From positions 124,001-188,000 of the forward strand of contig NZ_JACIJF010000001.1 of the NCBI RefSeq assembly GCF_014199255.1: a stretch of DNA of 64,000 nucleotides. Direction: 5' to 3'. The stretch comes from Sphingomonas xinjiangensis. GTDB lineage: Bacteria; Pseudomonadota; Alphaproteobacteria; Sphingomonadales; Sphingomonadaceae. The notes under the pieces are model-generated. The model ran no database searches, was not told the origin of the DNA, and saw only the letters and a program-made list of their open reading frames with translations. Position 1 is the stretch's first letter, and every line of letters starts with the position of its first letter. Positions 18,201 through 27,149 of this stretch are shown here, one piece after another. Both the position numbers and the translations under genes were made by a program.

Positions 18201-18697
18201 TCGAGCGGCTGCCGAGCGTGGCACCGGGCGAGCGTGCGGTGGTGGCGGATCGCTGGCTGGCGGGCGCCGGTGGAGTTGAAGATGCCGAGATGCGCGCGGG
18301 CTTGATCGCCGATGCGATGGCGGTGACCGAGGACCCGCGCTTTGCCGAGCTGTTCGCGCGCGATGCGCTGGCCGAGGCGCCGATTGCCGCGGTGGTCGAG
18401 GGGCTGGTGGTGTCGGGCACGGTCGACCGGCTGGTGGTCACGGCGGATCGGGTGCGGGTGGTGGATTTCAAAACGGGGCGGCGGGCGCCGCGCTTGGCGC
18501 AGGATATTCCGGCCTATCACCTGCGGCAGATGGCGGCCTATGCCGCGGCGTTGCGGGTGATCTTTCCCGGGCGTGCCGTGGAGGCAGCGTTGCTATACAC
18601 GGCGGGCCCGGTGCTGCACGTGCTCGACGACGCGGTGTTGGCGGCGCACAAGCCCGGCTTCGCGGACACGGAGCAAAGCTTGACCGCGCGCGCTTGA
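15269..18697 (+). CDS. addA: AddA helicase-nuclease subunit of AddAB
   Basis: 1142 residues from the GTG at 15269 with AGGGGG about 8 nt upstream; the longer reading from 15203 would start within the repeat and adds no family residues. UvrD/PcrA-type 3'-5' helicase: Walker A SASAGTGKT at residues 27-35, Walker B LIDEAQDTNPQQW, motif III-like DYKQAIFGFQGTDP, and later VRVMTAHGAKGLQAP and LFYVAATRAEERL. The C-terminal nuclease domain carries GTVDRLVV and VVDFKTG (about 1060-1070). It acts with AddB in break resection. trxA follows 55 nt later. Confidence 0.97.
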   Translation: MAEVRPLHRLKGNQRRASDPSRHIWLSASAGTGKTQVLAARVWRLLLAGVDPGAILCLTFTKAGAAEMSERITSRLARWVRASDAELAADLEALGESISPEGRQRARTLFAKVLDAPGGGIRIQTIHSFCQSLLSAFPLEAGLVPGFRPLDQREEAVLARESLAEMLVDAEREGRGGLTEAVGALSLRLGEGKAEAFLKACAHSAEALEALPVGIQPFLRRSLGLPIGDIAEELERCCGDDGFDCASLREIAAMNAAWGTGKGLERADAIAKWLGLSATARAEGLSLLHQVWATAKGDPRSFGKGQAPQDAGYADVAMRLHGRCAELLAMKVQADFADLLAQGLEAGRDYARTYAAAKRRVGAVDFNDLIRRTVELLGQPGMGEWVRFKLDQVTEHVLIDEAQDTNPQQWAIVSAVADEFFAGEGARGDRVRTLFTVGDYKQAIFGFQGTDPIYFRAAFERFRQLAETHPDAGFDLDDRSIEDLSLTHSFRTTKPVLEFVDMALAELPDPGMGPMSALEPHASEVPGPGTVTLWPATVEGATEAEEEEWVSDATRKLAGDIARAIKGWVGTLELESKGRTLRPEDVMILVKRRGELASLIVARLYAEGVPVAGVDRLRLNAPLAVQDLLAAIRFALQPEDDLSLASLLVSPLIGWTQDELMAAALREGGGLWRHLRATQPEERLAPLYALLARADIATPYRFLEEILSGAMQGRRKLLLRLGEEARDPIEELLNAALNFEKLATPSLQHFLDWFDRGDVEIVRDAAQPQGSVRVMTAHGAKGLQAPLVILADATVDPTRSPRDFLLWAPEGHDGPKFPIFRPRSAEQAGALGEAVAAEAAGELQEHWRLFYVAATRAEERLVVAGALGPMAKGVPPEKSWYGACVRAFDALGVPEGEGVREFRGLSAAKPVAPAARAEAVAEAVAPLPDWASRPAPEEARPPRPLAPSSLGEDLVADPPPSPKMRLAAERGRVLHALFERLPSVAPGERAVVADRWLAGAGGVEDAEMRAGLIADAMAVTEDPRFAELFARDALAEAPIAAVVEGLVVSGTVDRLVVTADRVRVVDFKTGRRAPRLAQDIPAYHLRQMAAYAAALRVIFPGRAVEAALLYTAGPVLHVLDDAVLAAHKPGFADTEQSLTARA

Positions 18698-18752
18698 GCC
18701 GGCCACCCGGCGCACATAGATAAGCGCTCACGACAATCAGGAGACCGTTACC

Positions 18753-19073
18753 ATGGCTACGCAGCCCACCACCGATGCCAGCTTCGAAGCCGATGTGCTC
18801 CAGGCCGACAAGCCGGTGCTCGTCGACTTCTGGGCCGAGTGGTGCGGACCGTGCCGCATGATCGCCCCGGCGCTGGAGGAACTGGCGTCCGAACTGGGCG
18901 ACAAGGTCAACATCGTGAAGCTCGACATCGACGAGAACCCCGACGCGCCGACCAAGTACGGCGTGCGCGGCATCCCGACGATGATCCTGTTCAAGAACGG
19001 CCAGCCCGCGGCGACGCAGGTCGGCGCGATGCCCAAGAGCGGCATCAAGCAGTGGATCGAGCGCGAGCTCTGA
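18753..19073 (+). CDS. trxA: Thioredoxin
   Basis: 106 residues with the redox-active WCGPC at residues 30-34 and the cis-proline in RGIPTMILF (near residue 76). It is the cytosolic disulfide reductant, reduced by thioredoxin reductase. A strong AGGAG site lies about 10 nt before the ATG. It ends the divL-to-trxA block and is followed by a terminator. Confidence 0.98.
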   Translation: MATQPTTDASFEADVLQADKPVLVDFWAEWCGPCRMIAPALEELASELGDKVNIVKLDIDENPDAPTKYGVRGIPTMILFKNGQPAATQVGAMPKSGIKQWIEREL

Positions 19074-19080
19074 TCTGAAC

Positions 19081-19112
19081 AAGGCGGGGCTCGCGGGTCC
19101 CGCCTTTCTTTA
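19081..19112 (+). terminator. Terminator of trxA
   Basis: AAGGCGGG (19081-19088) pairs with CCCGCCTT (19099-19106), followed by TCTTT. Its distal end reaches the stop codon of the opposing GFA-family pseudogene. Confidence 0.75.
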
Positions 19113-19521
19113 TTCCCGCCCGCGCGTTTCCGGGCGCCAGCCATCGTAGCGCGGGAGGTCGTCGCCGGCTTCGTTCCAGGACAGGCGCTCCGCGTAGAAG
19201 ATGTGAAATCCGGGCGTGACCTGCGCCGGATCGTCCAGCGTTGCGGCGGTGACGTCGATCTCGTCGCCTTGGAAGTCGACATGGATGGTGAGCGGAGTGC
19301 CGCAGCGGGTGCAGAAGCTGCGCTCGCCGAATTCTGTGGTCTTTACCCGACCAATTGCGTCCTCGCCCTGCTCAAGGACATAGTCGGCCAGTTTTACCGT
19401 AGTGAACACAAGCGCCGGCACCTGATATCTTTTAGCAGATGCGGCAGTGACACCAGCCGGTGTCATAAGGCGTGCCGTCGAGTCGATAGCGTACCGCGCC
19501 GCAGAAGCATCCGCCCTTCAC
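19110..19521 (-). pseudogene. Broken GFA-family (CENP-V/GFA zinc-binding) protein
   Basis: From a GTG at 19521 (with GAGGAG upstream) the reverse strand reads a perfect GFA N-terminus: CxC at residues 5 and 7 and CHCRIC at 24-29. The next codon is TAA (19434-19432), where related proteins have Gln (CAA). Reading through gives KISGA, and the family sequence then resumes as PALVFTTVKLADYV only in another frame, a net loss of 2 nt at about 19414-19420. The remainder is intact to FCTRCGTPLT and the stop at 19110. So one nonsense change and one frameshift fall within about 20 nt. The intact family binds zinc, and some members act on S-hydroxymethylglutathione. A sequencing error cannot be excluded from the sequence alone. 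Confidence 0.8.
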
Positions 19522-19532
19522 TCGCGCTCTCC

Positions 19533-20144
19533 TCAGCTGAGCGGAATCATCACCTGGCTGATATATCCGGGCCGCTCGCGAAGCCTAGCGTACCAGGCTT
19601 CGACATGTTCCAGCCGGGGCCGGTCGATCGGAAGCGTGAACCAAGTATAGGCGTACACACCCATGGGCACGTCGCCGATGCCGAAGGCGTCGCCCGACAG
19701 CCATGGCGTTTCGGCAAGATAGCGGTCGAGGATCGCCATCTGCTTGGAACAAGCCGCTGCCGAGCGGGTGATCGCCGCGGCGTCCCGCTGATCCGGGGTT
19801 CTCCGGATCAAGTTGAGGAACGCGTCGCGTTGAGCGTCGGCATAGCCGAACTGCCAGTCCATCCAGCGGTCGGCGAGCGCGCGCTCCGACGGATCGGTGG
19901 GCCAGAAACGGTCCGCGCCGCGGCGCGCAGCGAGGTAGCGCAGGATCGCGTTCGATTCCCAAAGCACGACATCGCCATCTTCGATGGTGGGGATCAGCGC
20001 GTTGGGGTTCTTTTCGAGATACGCGGTGTCCATGCCGAACGCCCCGCCGACATCGTGGCGGACATAGGGGATGTCCAGTTCCTCGGCGAACCAGGCGACC
20101 TTCTTCACATTGTGCGAGTTGAGGCGGCCCCAGATCGTCAGCAT
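19533..20144 (-). CDS. Glutathione S-transferase family protein
   Basis: 203 residues with a thioredoxin-like N-terminal domain (LTIWGRLNSHNVKKVAWFAEEL) whose SHN may provide the catalytic Ser-type residue, the gamma-Glu-binding NPNALIPTIEDGDVVLWESNAILRYLA block at about 51-77, and a helical C-terminal domain with LSGDAFGIGDVPMGV. The ATG at 20144 lies 4 nt after the argJ stop, with GGAG 9 nt upstream; a longer reading would run into argJ. The substrate is unknown. Confidence 0.92.
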   Translation of the reverse strand: MLTIWGRLNSHNVKKVAWFAEELDIPYVRHDVGGAFGMDTAYLEKNPNALIPTIEDGDVVLWESNAILRYLAARRGADRFWPTDPSERALADRWMDWQFGYADAQRDAFLNLIRRTPDQRDAAAITRSAAACSKQMAILDRYLAETPWLSGDAFGIGDVPMGVYAYTWFTLPIDRPRLEHVEAWYARLRERPGYISQVMIPLS

Positions 20145-20148
20145 TTTA

Positions 20149-21369
20149 TCAGCTCCGATAATCGGCGTTGATTGAAATGTAGCCGTGGGTGAGGTCGCAG
20201 GTCCAGACTTTGGCATGTCCCTCACCGAGACCCAGATCGACGCCGATCTCGATTTCCTTCCCCTTCAAGTGGGCGGCGACGGGCGCTTCGTCATAGCCCT
20301 CGACCGCGAGCCCTTCGCGAGCAACCTGGGTGGTGCCGAAGCGGATGGCGAGCTTGTCGCGCTCGGCGGGTTCGCCGGCTTTGCCCACGGCCATGACGAC
20401 GCGGCCCCAATTGGCGTCCTCGCCGGCGATGGCGGTCTTCACCAACGGCGAGTTGGCGATCGACAGGGCAATGCGATGAGCGCTGCGGTCGCTCTCGGCC
20501 CCCTCGACATCGATCTGGATCAGCTTGGTCGCGCCTTCGCCATCGCGCACGACGAGCAAAGCAAGCTGGTGGCAGAGATCGGCGAGCGCGGCGCGAAAGG
20601 CGTCGGCGCCGGCATCCTCCTCGCTGGTGAGCGGCGCATTGCCTGCCTTACCGGTCGCGAAGGCGAGCACGGTGTCGCTGGTCGAGGTGTCGCCGTCGAC
20701 GGTGATGCACGAAAAAGTGCGCGTATTGGCGTCGGCGAGCGCGCGCTGAAGGAAGACCGGATCGACTGCCGCATCGGTGAAGATGAAGCCGAGCATCGTT
20801 GCCATGTCGGGCGCGATCATCCCGGAGCCCTTGATGATGCCGACCAGGTTGACGGTGCGGCCGTCGACCACCGCGCTGGTGACCGCCGCCTTGGCAAAGG
20901 TGTCGGTGGTCATGATCGTCTCGGCGGCGGCTTCCCAGCTGGCAGGCTCAGCAGTGAAGGCAGCGTCGAGGCCGGCTTCAGCCTTGTCGATCGGCAGCGG
21001 GACGCCGATCACCCCGGTCGACGACACGAAGATGTCCGACGGTTCGCAGCCGAGATGCGCGGCGGCGCGTGCGGCGATCGCTTCCACAGCGGCACGGCCG
21101 CGATTGCCGGTGAAGGCGTTGGAATTGCCCGCGTTGACCACCAGCGCTCGCGCGCGGCCCAGCACCAGCGCCTTGCGGCACCATTCCACTTCGGGGGACG
21201 GGCATTTGCTGTTGGTCAGCACACCCGCGACGCTGGTGCCCGGCTCCAGCGTGACGAAGGTCAGGTCGCAACGGTCCCAATTCTTGTACCGGGCACGGGC
21301 GACGCGGGGCGTAACGCCGGCGATGGCGGGCAGGGCGGGAAAGGGAAGTGCGAGGGGCGAGGTTTCCAT
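20149..21369 (-). CDS. argJ: Bifunctional glutamate N-acetyltransferase/ornithine acetyltransferase
   Basis: 406 residues from the ATG at 21369 (a TTG 36 nt further upstream is possible but less likely). ArgJ recycles the acetyl group from N-acetylornithine to glutamate in arginine synthesis and, in bifunctional forms, also uses acetyl-CoA. The self-cleavage/nucleophile motif KGSGMIAPDMATML is present; the chain splits before the Thr. SSTGVIGVPLP and the C-terminal CDLTHGYISINADYRS are family marks. It probably forms an operon with the downstream GST gene (4-nt gap). Confidence 0.97.
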   Translation of the reverse strand: METSPLALPFPALPAIAGVTPRVARARYKNWDRCDLTFVTLEPGTSVAGVLTNSKCPSPEVEWCRKALVLGRARALVVNAGNSNAFTGNRGRAAVEAIAARAAAHLGCEPSDIFVSSTGVIGVPLPIDKAEAGLDAAFTAEPASWEAAAETIMTTDTFAKAAVTSAVVDGRTVNLVGIIKGSGMIAPDMATMLGFIFTDAAVDPVFLQRALADANTRTFSCITVDGDTSTSDTVLAFATGKAGNAPLTSEEDAGADAFRAALADLCHQLALLVVRDGEGATKLIQIDVEGAESDRSAHRIALSIANSPLVKTAIAGEDANWGRVVMAVGKAGEPAERDKLAIRFGTTQVAREGLAVEGYDEAPVAAHLKGKEIEIGVDLGLGEGHAKVWTCDLTHGYISINADYRS

Positions 21370-21569
21370 GCTTCCGCGCCTACCCAAGTTGGACGCGGGC
21401 GGCAAATGTCGGCCCCGTGCCTGGATGGCAGCGCGCAGCCGGGGTGGAGACGTTGCCGGTGTATTCGCGCAATCCTTCTTCGGTTTAGCCTATGCAGGGC
21501 GATCGCTGCCGGTATTTGTGTATCGCGCCGTGTCGTCGGTGCCACGAACGCGAGGCAGACTCCCTAACG

Positions 21570-22517
21570 ATGACCGACACGCACCCGCGCGCATGGCGCA
21601 TCACCGGCTTCGCCTTGTCCGCGGCGGGCGCAATGCTGTTTGCGATCAAGGGCGTCCTCATCAAGCTGATCTACCGCTATGGTATCGACACGACGAGCCT
21701 GCTGGCGATGCGCATGGTGTTGGCCGTTCCGGTGTTCGCGCTGGTGGGCGTGCATCAATGGCTGCGATTAGACCGACGTGCGCGACCGGATGCGCGGACC
21801 TTCTGCCTGGCCATGCTGGTCGGCATCCTGGGCTATTATGTTTCATCGTGGCTGGACTTCGAGGGTCTGCAAACGCTGGACGCGCAGATCGAGCGTTTGA
21901 TCCTGTTCACCTATCCCTTTCTGGTAATTCTGTTCGGACGATTGTTGCTGGGACACCCGCTTCGTGCGCATGCCCTGCTCGGCGCCGGTCTCAGCTATGT
22001 CGGCTTGTTCGTGATGTTCGCAGCCGAGCCGACCAGGCTCGGGCCGGCAGCGCTGATCGGTGGGGGCCTCGTCGCCACAGCGGCGGCAACCTTCGCCCTG
22101 TACCAGTTGTTCGCACGCGAGCTTATCGTACGTTGCGGAGCTTCGTTGTTCACTGCCATCGCCATGGGCTCGGCTGGGATCACGGCGTTGCTCGGCTTCT
22201 TCGCAACACATCCGGCCACGGCGCTGGTCCCACCGCGAGGTGCATGGGCGTTGATCGTGGCGCTGGCCGTCTTCTCAACTGTGGTGCCTGCGTTCCTGAT
22301 GTCTGCGGGCACAGCCAGAATAGGCGCGCAGAGCACGGCCATCGTTTCGACGATCAGTCCTGTGGTGACGATCGGCGTTGCGATCATGGTGTTGGGCGAG
22401 CCGTTCGGCTGGCCCGAGGCGTTGGGGACGGCGTGCGTTCTTGGCGGCGTGGGCCTGTTCAGTCTGGTCGAGACTCGGCCGCGTTCGTACCGGGCAGCGG
22501 AGGAGGGGCCGGCCTGA
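21570..22517 (+). CDS. EamA-family (DMT superfamily) transporter
   Basis: 315 residues with about ten hydrophobic segments arranged as two EamA halves, each rich in small residues (for example GFALSAAGAMLFAIKGVLIKLIY at the start and TISPVVTIGVAIMVLGEPFGWPEALG near the end, the latter typical of the second half). It is probably an exporter of amino acids, metabolites or drugs; the substrate is unknown. The ATG at 21570 begins MTDTHPRAWR; the 200 bp between argJ and this gene holds nothing recognisable. Confidence 0.88.
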   Translation: MTDTHPRAWRITGFALSAAGAMLFAIKGVLIKLIYRYGIDTTSLLAMRMVLAVPVFALVGVHQWLRLDRRARPDARTFCLAMLVGILGYYVSSWLDFEGLQTLDAQIERLILFTYPFLVILFGRLLLGHPLRAHALLGAGLSYVGLFVMFAAEPTRLGPAALIGGGLVATAAATFALYQLFARELIVRCGASLFTAIAMGSAGITALLGFFATHPATALVPPRGAWALIVALAVFSTVVPAFLMSAGTARIGAQSTAIVSTISPVVTIGVAIMVLGEPFGWPEALGTACVLGGVGLFSLVETRPRSYRAAEEGPA

Positions 22518-22601
22518 CGAGCGACGCCGCGGTGCGAGCGGTCGCGCCGACTGCCGCGGAAATTGCACGCTTTGGGTTGGACGAATGGCCGGGGGCGCAT
22601 T

Positions 22602-22895
22602 ATGTCCCAGCCTTCCGCCTGGACGAGAGCCCCTTTGGACCTGCTGCTTCTCCTGACTGCGTTGTTCGCCAGCCTGACCGGGATCGGTTCGGGCGATGCG
22701 CGGGCACGCCAAGTGCAGGGCATCGCGGTGGTGCAGGCGAGCAAGGCCGCGCAGGCGGTTGCCCAGCGCGCCGAGGCAGTACAGCCGACTGCCGGGATAG
22801 CGCAGTCGCTTACTCCGTTGGGCCAACGCTGGGCAGTGTCGCGGACGCCGGCGCCGGTGTCCGCCAGCCAGCGCTTCGAGCGGCGGCTCGAATAA
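22602..22895 (+). CDS. Small hypothetical protein with N-terminal hydrophobic segment
   Basis: 97 residues from an ATG at 22602. After a short polar head, residues 10-29 (LDLLLLLTALFASLTGIGSG) form a hydrophobic signal or anchor, followed by an Ala/Gln-rich region with predicted helix and a basic tail. No family is recognised. It lies in the gap before secA. Long competing frames exist on the other strand, so the coding call is only moderate. Confidence 0.45.
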   Translation: MSQPSAWTRAPLDLLLLLTALFASLTGIGSGDARARQVQGIAVVQASKAAQAVAQRAEAVQPTAGIAQSLTPLGQRWAVSRTPAPVSASQRFERRLE

Positions 22896-23005
22896 CGCGC
22901 CTGCGGCTCCTCGACCGGCGCCGCGCATGTCCTTTTCATCGACTCAACGGACGCAGGCCGCTTGCCGCGCCCGCATGACCCACATTCAGATCACAGGAAA
23001 TTCCC

Positions 23006-25747
23006 ATGCTCGGCGGATTGGCCAAGACCTTTTTCGGCTCCTCAAACGATCGGTACGTCAAGTCGCTTGGCGCCATCGTCAACAAAATCAACGCGTTTGA
23101 GCCCACGCTGCAGGCGATGGATGACGCGACGCTCGCCAATCAGACGGTGCTGTTCCGCGAGCGGCTGGCCAATGGCGAGAAGCTCGACTCGATCCTGCCG
23201 GAGGCGTTCGCCACCGTGCGCGAAGCATCGGTGCGGGTGATGGGCATGCGCCATTTCGACGTGCAGATGATCGGCGGCATCGTGCTCCATCGTGGCGAGA
23301 TCGCTGAAATGCGGACCGGCGAAGGCAAGACGCTGGTGGCGACGCTGGCCGTGTACCTGAACGCCCTGCCGGGCGAGGGCGTGCACGTCATCACGGTCAA
23401 CGACTATCTGGCCCGCCGCGACGCGGAGTCGATGAGCCAGATCTATGGCTTTCTGGGGCTGACCACCGGCGTGATCGTGCCCGACCTGAGCGACCAGCAG
23501 CGCCGCGACGCTTATGGCTCGGACATCACCTATGGCACGAACAACGAGTTCGGCTTCGATTACCTGCGCGACAACATGAAATATGATCGCGCATCCATGG
23601 TGCAGCGGCCCTTCGCCATGGCGATTGTCGACGAAGTGGACTCGGTGCTGATCGACGAGGCGCGCACCCCGCTGATCATCTCGGGTCCGACCGACGACAA
23701 GTCCGATCTTTATATGGGCGTCGACGCGGTGGTGAAGCAGTTCCACCCCGACGATTACGAGAAGGACGAGAAGCAGCGCACCGTCATCCTGACCGAGGAT
23801 GGCACCGAAAAGGCAGAGCGCGCGCTGGAGGCGGCCGGGCTGCTGCAAGGTGCGAACCTATACGATTTCGAGAACACTCAGGCGGTGCACCACTTGAACC
23901 AGGCGCTGCGCGCCAATGTGCTGTTCAAGCGCGATATCGATTACATCGTCCGCGACGGCAAGGTGGTGATCATCGACGAGTTCACCGGCCGCATGATGAA
24001 CGGCCGGCGCTGGTCGGAAGGGCTGCACCAGGCGGTCGAAGCCAAGGAAGGCGTGACGATCGAGCCGGAGAACCAGACGCTCGCGAGCATCACCTTCCAG
24101 AACTATTTCCGTATGTACCCCAAGCTTTCGGGCATGACCGGCACCGCCGCGACCGAGGCGCCCGAATTCTTCGACATTTACAAGATGAACGTAGTCTCGA
24201 TCCCTACGAACGTTCCGGTCCGCCGGGTCGACGAGGAAGACGAGTTCTACAAGACCACCGAGGAAAAGTTCGCGGCGATCGCCAAGAAGATCAAGATCCA
24301 TTCGGCCAAGGGCCAGCCGGTGCTGGTCGGTACCGTGTCGATCGAGAAGTCCGAGCTGCTGAGCGAGTTCCTGAACAAGGAAGGCGTCGAGCATTCGGTG
24401 CTGAACGCCCGGCATCACGAGCTGGAAGCCGGCATCGTCGCACAGGCCGGGCGGCTGGGCGCGGTGACGATCGCCACGAACATGGCTGGCCGCGGCACCG
24501 ACATTCAGCTGGGCGGTAACCTCGAGTTCCGCATACACGAAGAACTGGGCGACATGCCGGAGGGCGCGGAGCGCGATGCCCGGGTGGACGAAATCCGCCG
24601 CGAGATCGCAGCCGAAAAGGACCGGGTGCGCGAGGCTGGAGGCCTGTTCGTGCTCGGCACTGAGCGCCACGAGAGCCGCCGCATCGACAACCAGCTGCGC
24701 GGCCGTTCGGGCCGCCAGGGCGATCCGGGCCTGAGCCGCTTCTATCTGAGCCTGGACGACGATCTGCTGCGCATCTTCGGATCGAACACGCTGTTCTCCA
24801 AGATGATGCGCAACAACATCGAGGATGGCGAGGCGATCGGCAGCAAGTGGCTGACCAAGGCGATCGAGACCGCGCAGAAGAAGGTTGAGGCGCGCAACTA
24901 CGACATCCGCAAGCAAGTCGTCGAGTATGACGACGTCATGAACGACCAGCGCAAGGTCATTTACGAGCAACGCGCCGACATCATGGATGCCGACACGATC
25001 GGCGATGTGGTCGAGGATATGCGCCGGGAGACCGTCAACGGGCTGGTCGGCGAGGCGTGCCCGCCCAACAGCTATCCCGAGCAGTGGGACGTGGTAGGAC
25101 TGACTGAGAAGGTGAGCGCGACGTTGGGCGTCGACGTGCCGCTGGCCGACTGGATCGCCGCGGAAGAAGCCATCGAGCCGGAGACAGTCGAGGAGCGTAT
25201 CCGCGAAATGGCCGACGCGCATGTGAACGCCAAGGCCGCCGATTTGGAGCCTGAGACCTGGGGCCAGATCGAGAAGTCGATCCTGCTCCAGAACCTGGAC
25301 CATCACTGGAAAGAGCATCTGGCGACACTCGACGCATTGCGACAGGTGGTTCACTTGCGTGCCTATGCGCAGAAGACGCCGCTCAACGAGTATAAGCATG
25401 AAGCGTTCGCGCTGTTCGAGCGGATGCTGATCAACATCCGTGAGGATGTGACGCGCACACTGGCGCACGCCCAGTTCAGCATGGCTCCGCCGCAGGACCT
25501 GCCGGAACTGCCCGACTTCCTCACATCGCATATCGACCCGTTCACCGGCGAGGACGACAGCTATGACTATGATGCGGGTGCACAGGGGCTGATCACCACT
25601 CGGCTGCCGCAAATGGGCATCCCGCAGCCTTCGGGCGAGGGGTTGGGTACCGATCCGTCACAGTGGGACGGACTGGTTAGCCGCAATGCGCCGTGTCCGT
25701 GCGGCTCGGGGCAGAAGTACAAGCATTGCCACGGCGCGGTGGCGTAA
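23006..25747 (+). CDS. secA: SecA, preprotein translocase ATPase
   Basis: 913 residues, the motor that drives unfolded proteins through SecYEG. Walker A MRTGEGKT is at residues 102-109, the DEVD box at 209-212, the second NBD near [15 protein letters not shown] and [13 protein letters not shown], and the C-terminal zinc-binding motif [14 protein letters not shown] binds SecB and lipids. The ATG has AGGA about 9 nt upstream. Transcription ends at a strong bidirectional terminator. Confidence 0.99.
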   Translation: MLGGLAKTFFGSSNDRYVKSLGAIVNKINAFEPTLQAMDDATLANQTVLFRERLANGEKLDSILPEAFATVREASVRVMGMRHFDVQMIGGIVLHRGEIAEMRTGEGKTLVATLAVYLNALPGEGVHVITVNDYLARRDAESMSQIYGFLGLTTGVIVPDLSDQQRRDAYGSDITYGTNNEFGFDYLRDNMKYDRASMVQRPFAMAIVDEVDSVLIDEARTPLIISGPTDDKSDLYMGVDAVVKQFHPDDYEKDEKQRTVILTEDGTEKAERALEAAGLLQGANLYDFENTQAVHHLNQALRANVLFKRDIDYIVRDGKVVIIDEFTGRMMNGRRWSEGLHQAVEAKEGVTIEPENQTLASITFQNYFRMYPKLSGMTGTAATEAPEFFDIYKMNVVSIPTNVPVRRVDEEDEFYKTTEEKFAAIAKKIKIHSAKGQPVLVGTVSIEKSELLSEFLNKEGVEHSVLNARHHELEAGIVAQAGRLGAVTIATNMAGRGTDIQLGGNLEFRIHEELGDMPEGAERDARVDEIRREIAAEKDRVREAGGLFVLGTERHESRRIDNQLRGRSGRQGDPGLSRFYLSLDDDLLRIFGSNTLFSKMMRNNIEDGEAIGSKWLTKAIETAQKKVEARNYDIRKQVVEYDDVMNDQRKVIYEQRADIMDADTIGDVVEDMRRETVNGLVGEACPPNSYPEQWDVVGLTEKVSATLGVDVPLADWIAAEEAIEPETVEERIREMADAHVNAKAADLEPETWGQIEKSILLQNLDHHWKEHLATLDALRQVVHLRAYAQKTPLNEYKHEAFALFERMLINIREDVTRTLAHAQFSMAPPQDLPELPDFLTSHIDPFTGEDDSYDYDAGAQGLITTRLPQMGIPQPSGEGLGTDPSQWDGLVSRNAPCPCGSGQKYKHCHGAVA

Positions 25748-25788
25748 GCGCTGCCGCTTGCCCGTAGCGGGTGAGCGAGTCGGGCACG

Positions 25789-25826
25789 AAAAAGCCCTCC
25801 CGGAGCAGGCTCCGGGAGGGCTTTTT
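25789..25826. terminator. Bidirectional rho-independent terminator
   Basis: A perfect 18-bp stem whose arm is AAAAAGCCCTCCCGGAGC, with an AG loop. The A run at one side and the T run at the other let it terminate both secA (forward) and the lipoprotein gene (reverse). Confidence 0.95.
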
Positions 25827-25842
25827 AGTACTGGTGCTTCGA

Positions 25843-26454
25843 TCAGCGGCCCTGTTGCGGCGTCTGAATCGTCGGGCCCAGGCGATTGAGCACTTCGCGT
25901 GCATCGAAGGCGCGGACATTATCCGACGGCTTCGGGCCGCGGCCGGTCACGATTTCCGCAACGGCTTCATACTGCTCGACCGTGCGGATATCGACGCTGC
26001 GGTCGAAGAACGGGTCGCCCCAGAAGGGGTCCCAGCTGCGCCAGCCGAAGCGCGGACGATAATAGCGCCACGACGGACCCCAGCCGCCCCATGGGCCGCC
26101 ATAGAAGCCGCCGCCAAAGCCGCCGGCGCCCGGCGTGGCATAGGTGCGGGTCTTCTTCTCGGTGTCACGGTCGGCAAGGACGAAATAGTCGGCGCCGTTC
26201 TGGACGGTGAGTTCGGCGGCGCGGAAGAGCAGGTAGCGCTCCACCGTCTCGCGGGAGGTCAGGCTGTTGCCCGCGAAGCTGACACGGAAGCGATTGCTTT
26301 CGATCTGCTGGTCCGAATAGCCGGTCGCGGACGAGCCGGTGCCGACCGCGGGCCGGTAGGGTGTCGCAGTCATGCACGAGGCCAGCGCGAGGCTGCCCGC
26401 TATGACGGCGCCGAGGCGCGCGAGGCGCCGACGGCGAAGATTAGGATTCGGCAT
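25843..26454 (-). CDS. CC0125/CC1285-type lipoprotein
   Basis: 203 residues with a basic head (RRRRLARLG), a hydrophobic core and the lipobox LASC, placing the lipidated cysteine at residue 27. The conserved block NRFRVSFAGNSLTSRETVERYLLFRAAELT at about 55-85 and YFVLADRDTEKKTR follow, then a Gly/Trp/Tyr-rich segment (GGFGGGFYGGPWGGWG) and a soluble tail. Expected to be anchored in the outer membrane; function unknown. The start is the ATG at 26454; the long upstream frame is a shadow of the phosphoribosyltransferase gene. Confidence 0.9.
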   Translation of the reverse strand: MPNPNLRRRRLARLGAVIAGSLALASCMTATPYRPAVGTGSSATGYSDQQIESNRFRVSFAGNSLTSRETVERYLLFRAAELTVQNGADYFVLADRDTEKKTRTYATPGAGGFGGGFYGGPWGGWGPSWRYYRPRFGWRSWDPFWGDPFFDRSVDIRTVEQYEAVAEIVTGRGPKPSDNVRAFDAREVLNRLGPTIQTPQQGR

Positions 26455-26584
26455 GGATTCTCCAATCTCGATCTTGTTGTTCTGAGTTCTTGCTGGAGTA
26501 ACGCGTATCCGGGAGGAAATGTCCGTACGCGAATGCGGTGAGCTGTGCACTTTCGCCGATTGACGGCAGGTGAACGAGGCGCAT

Positions 26585-27100
26585 TCAGGCAATTCTTTCA
26601 GGTACTTCCGCCGCATCATGGTCAATCGACGCCTTGGGGGCGACCGCTTCCCAGGGGAACACGAACCAGTCCTTGGTAACGTCGCGGTCGATCGCGCGAA
26701 ACGCATAGTCTGTGCGCTGGCCCGAACGGATATTGTCGAGCAGCACGGCGAAGCGGATATTGTCTGCGCGCGCATCGTGCGCGGCGAGCGCGGCACGGAG
26801 CGTGCCGATGGTCCCGCCGGTGTCGTTGATGTCCTCGACGAGCAACAAACGCTCGCCGTTGCGGGTAAGCGCCGCCAGGGGAGCCAGGCGATCCGCGCCG
26901 AAAGCAGCGATGCCGCTGGAATGATCGATCGACACCGTCGGCAGGCCCATGCGGTGGGAGAGGTACACGGCCGGGACGAGCCCGCCGCGTCCGACGCCGA
27001 CCAGCAGGGTCGGTGACCAGTGCGCCGCGGCGTCGGCGATCGCATGGACACCCGCGACCAGATCCTCGTGCGGCAAATGGGTGAAGACGATCTCGCTCAT
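26585..27100 (-). CDS. Phosphoribosyltransferase family protein
   Basis: 171 residues with the PRPP-binding motif LLLVEDINDTGGTIGTL near 95-111 and the VGVGRGGLVPAVYLSHRM loop near 34-51, as in type I purine or xanthine phosphoribosyltransferases. The C-terminal WFVFPWE is typical of Gpt-like members. Base specificity cannot be told. The ATG at 27100 was chosen because upstream sequence in the frame overlaps the yjbQ region. Confidence 0.88.
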   Translation of the reverse strand: MSEIVFTHLPHEDLVAGVHAIADAAAHWSPTLLVGVGRGGLVPAVYLSHRMGLPTVSIDHSSGIAAFGADRLAPLAALTRNGERLLLVEDINDTGGTIGTLRAALAAHDARADNIRFAVLLDNIRSGQRTDYAFRAIDRDVTKDWFVFPWEAVAPKASIDHDAAEVPERIA

Positions 27101-27149
27101 GGCACCAGCATCGCAGGGGCGAGGGTGAGCCGCAAGCCGGAGTGGCGGA

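Noticed and set aside
20185..21567. 460-codon open frame antisense to argJ
   Set aside because: ArgJ motifs are complete on the reverse strand; the forward frame has a shadow-like composition.
23858..25612. 584-codon open frame antisense to secA
   Set aside because: Shadow of secA; no family motif, and no start or ribosome site of note.
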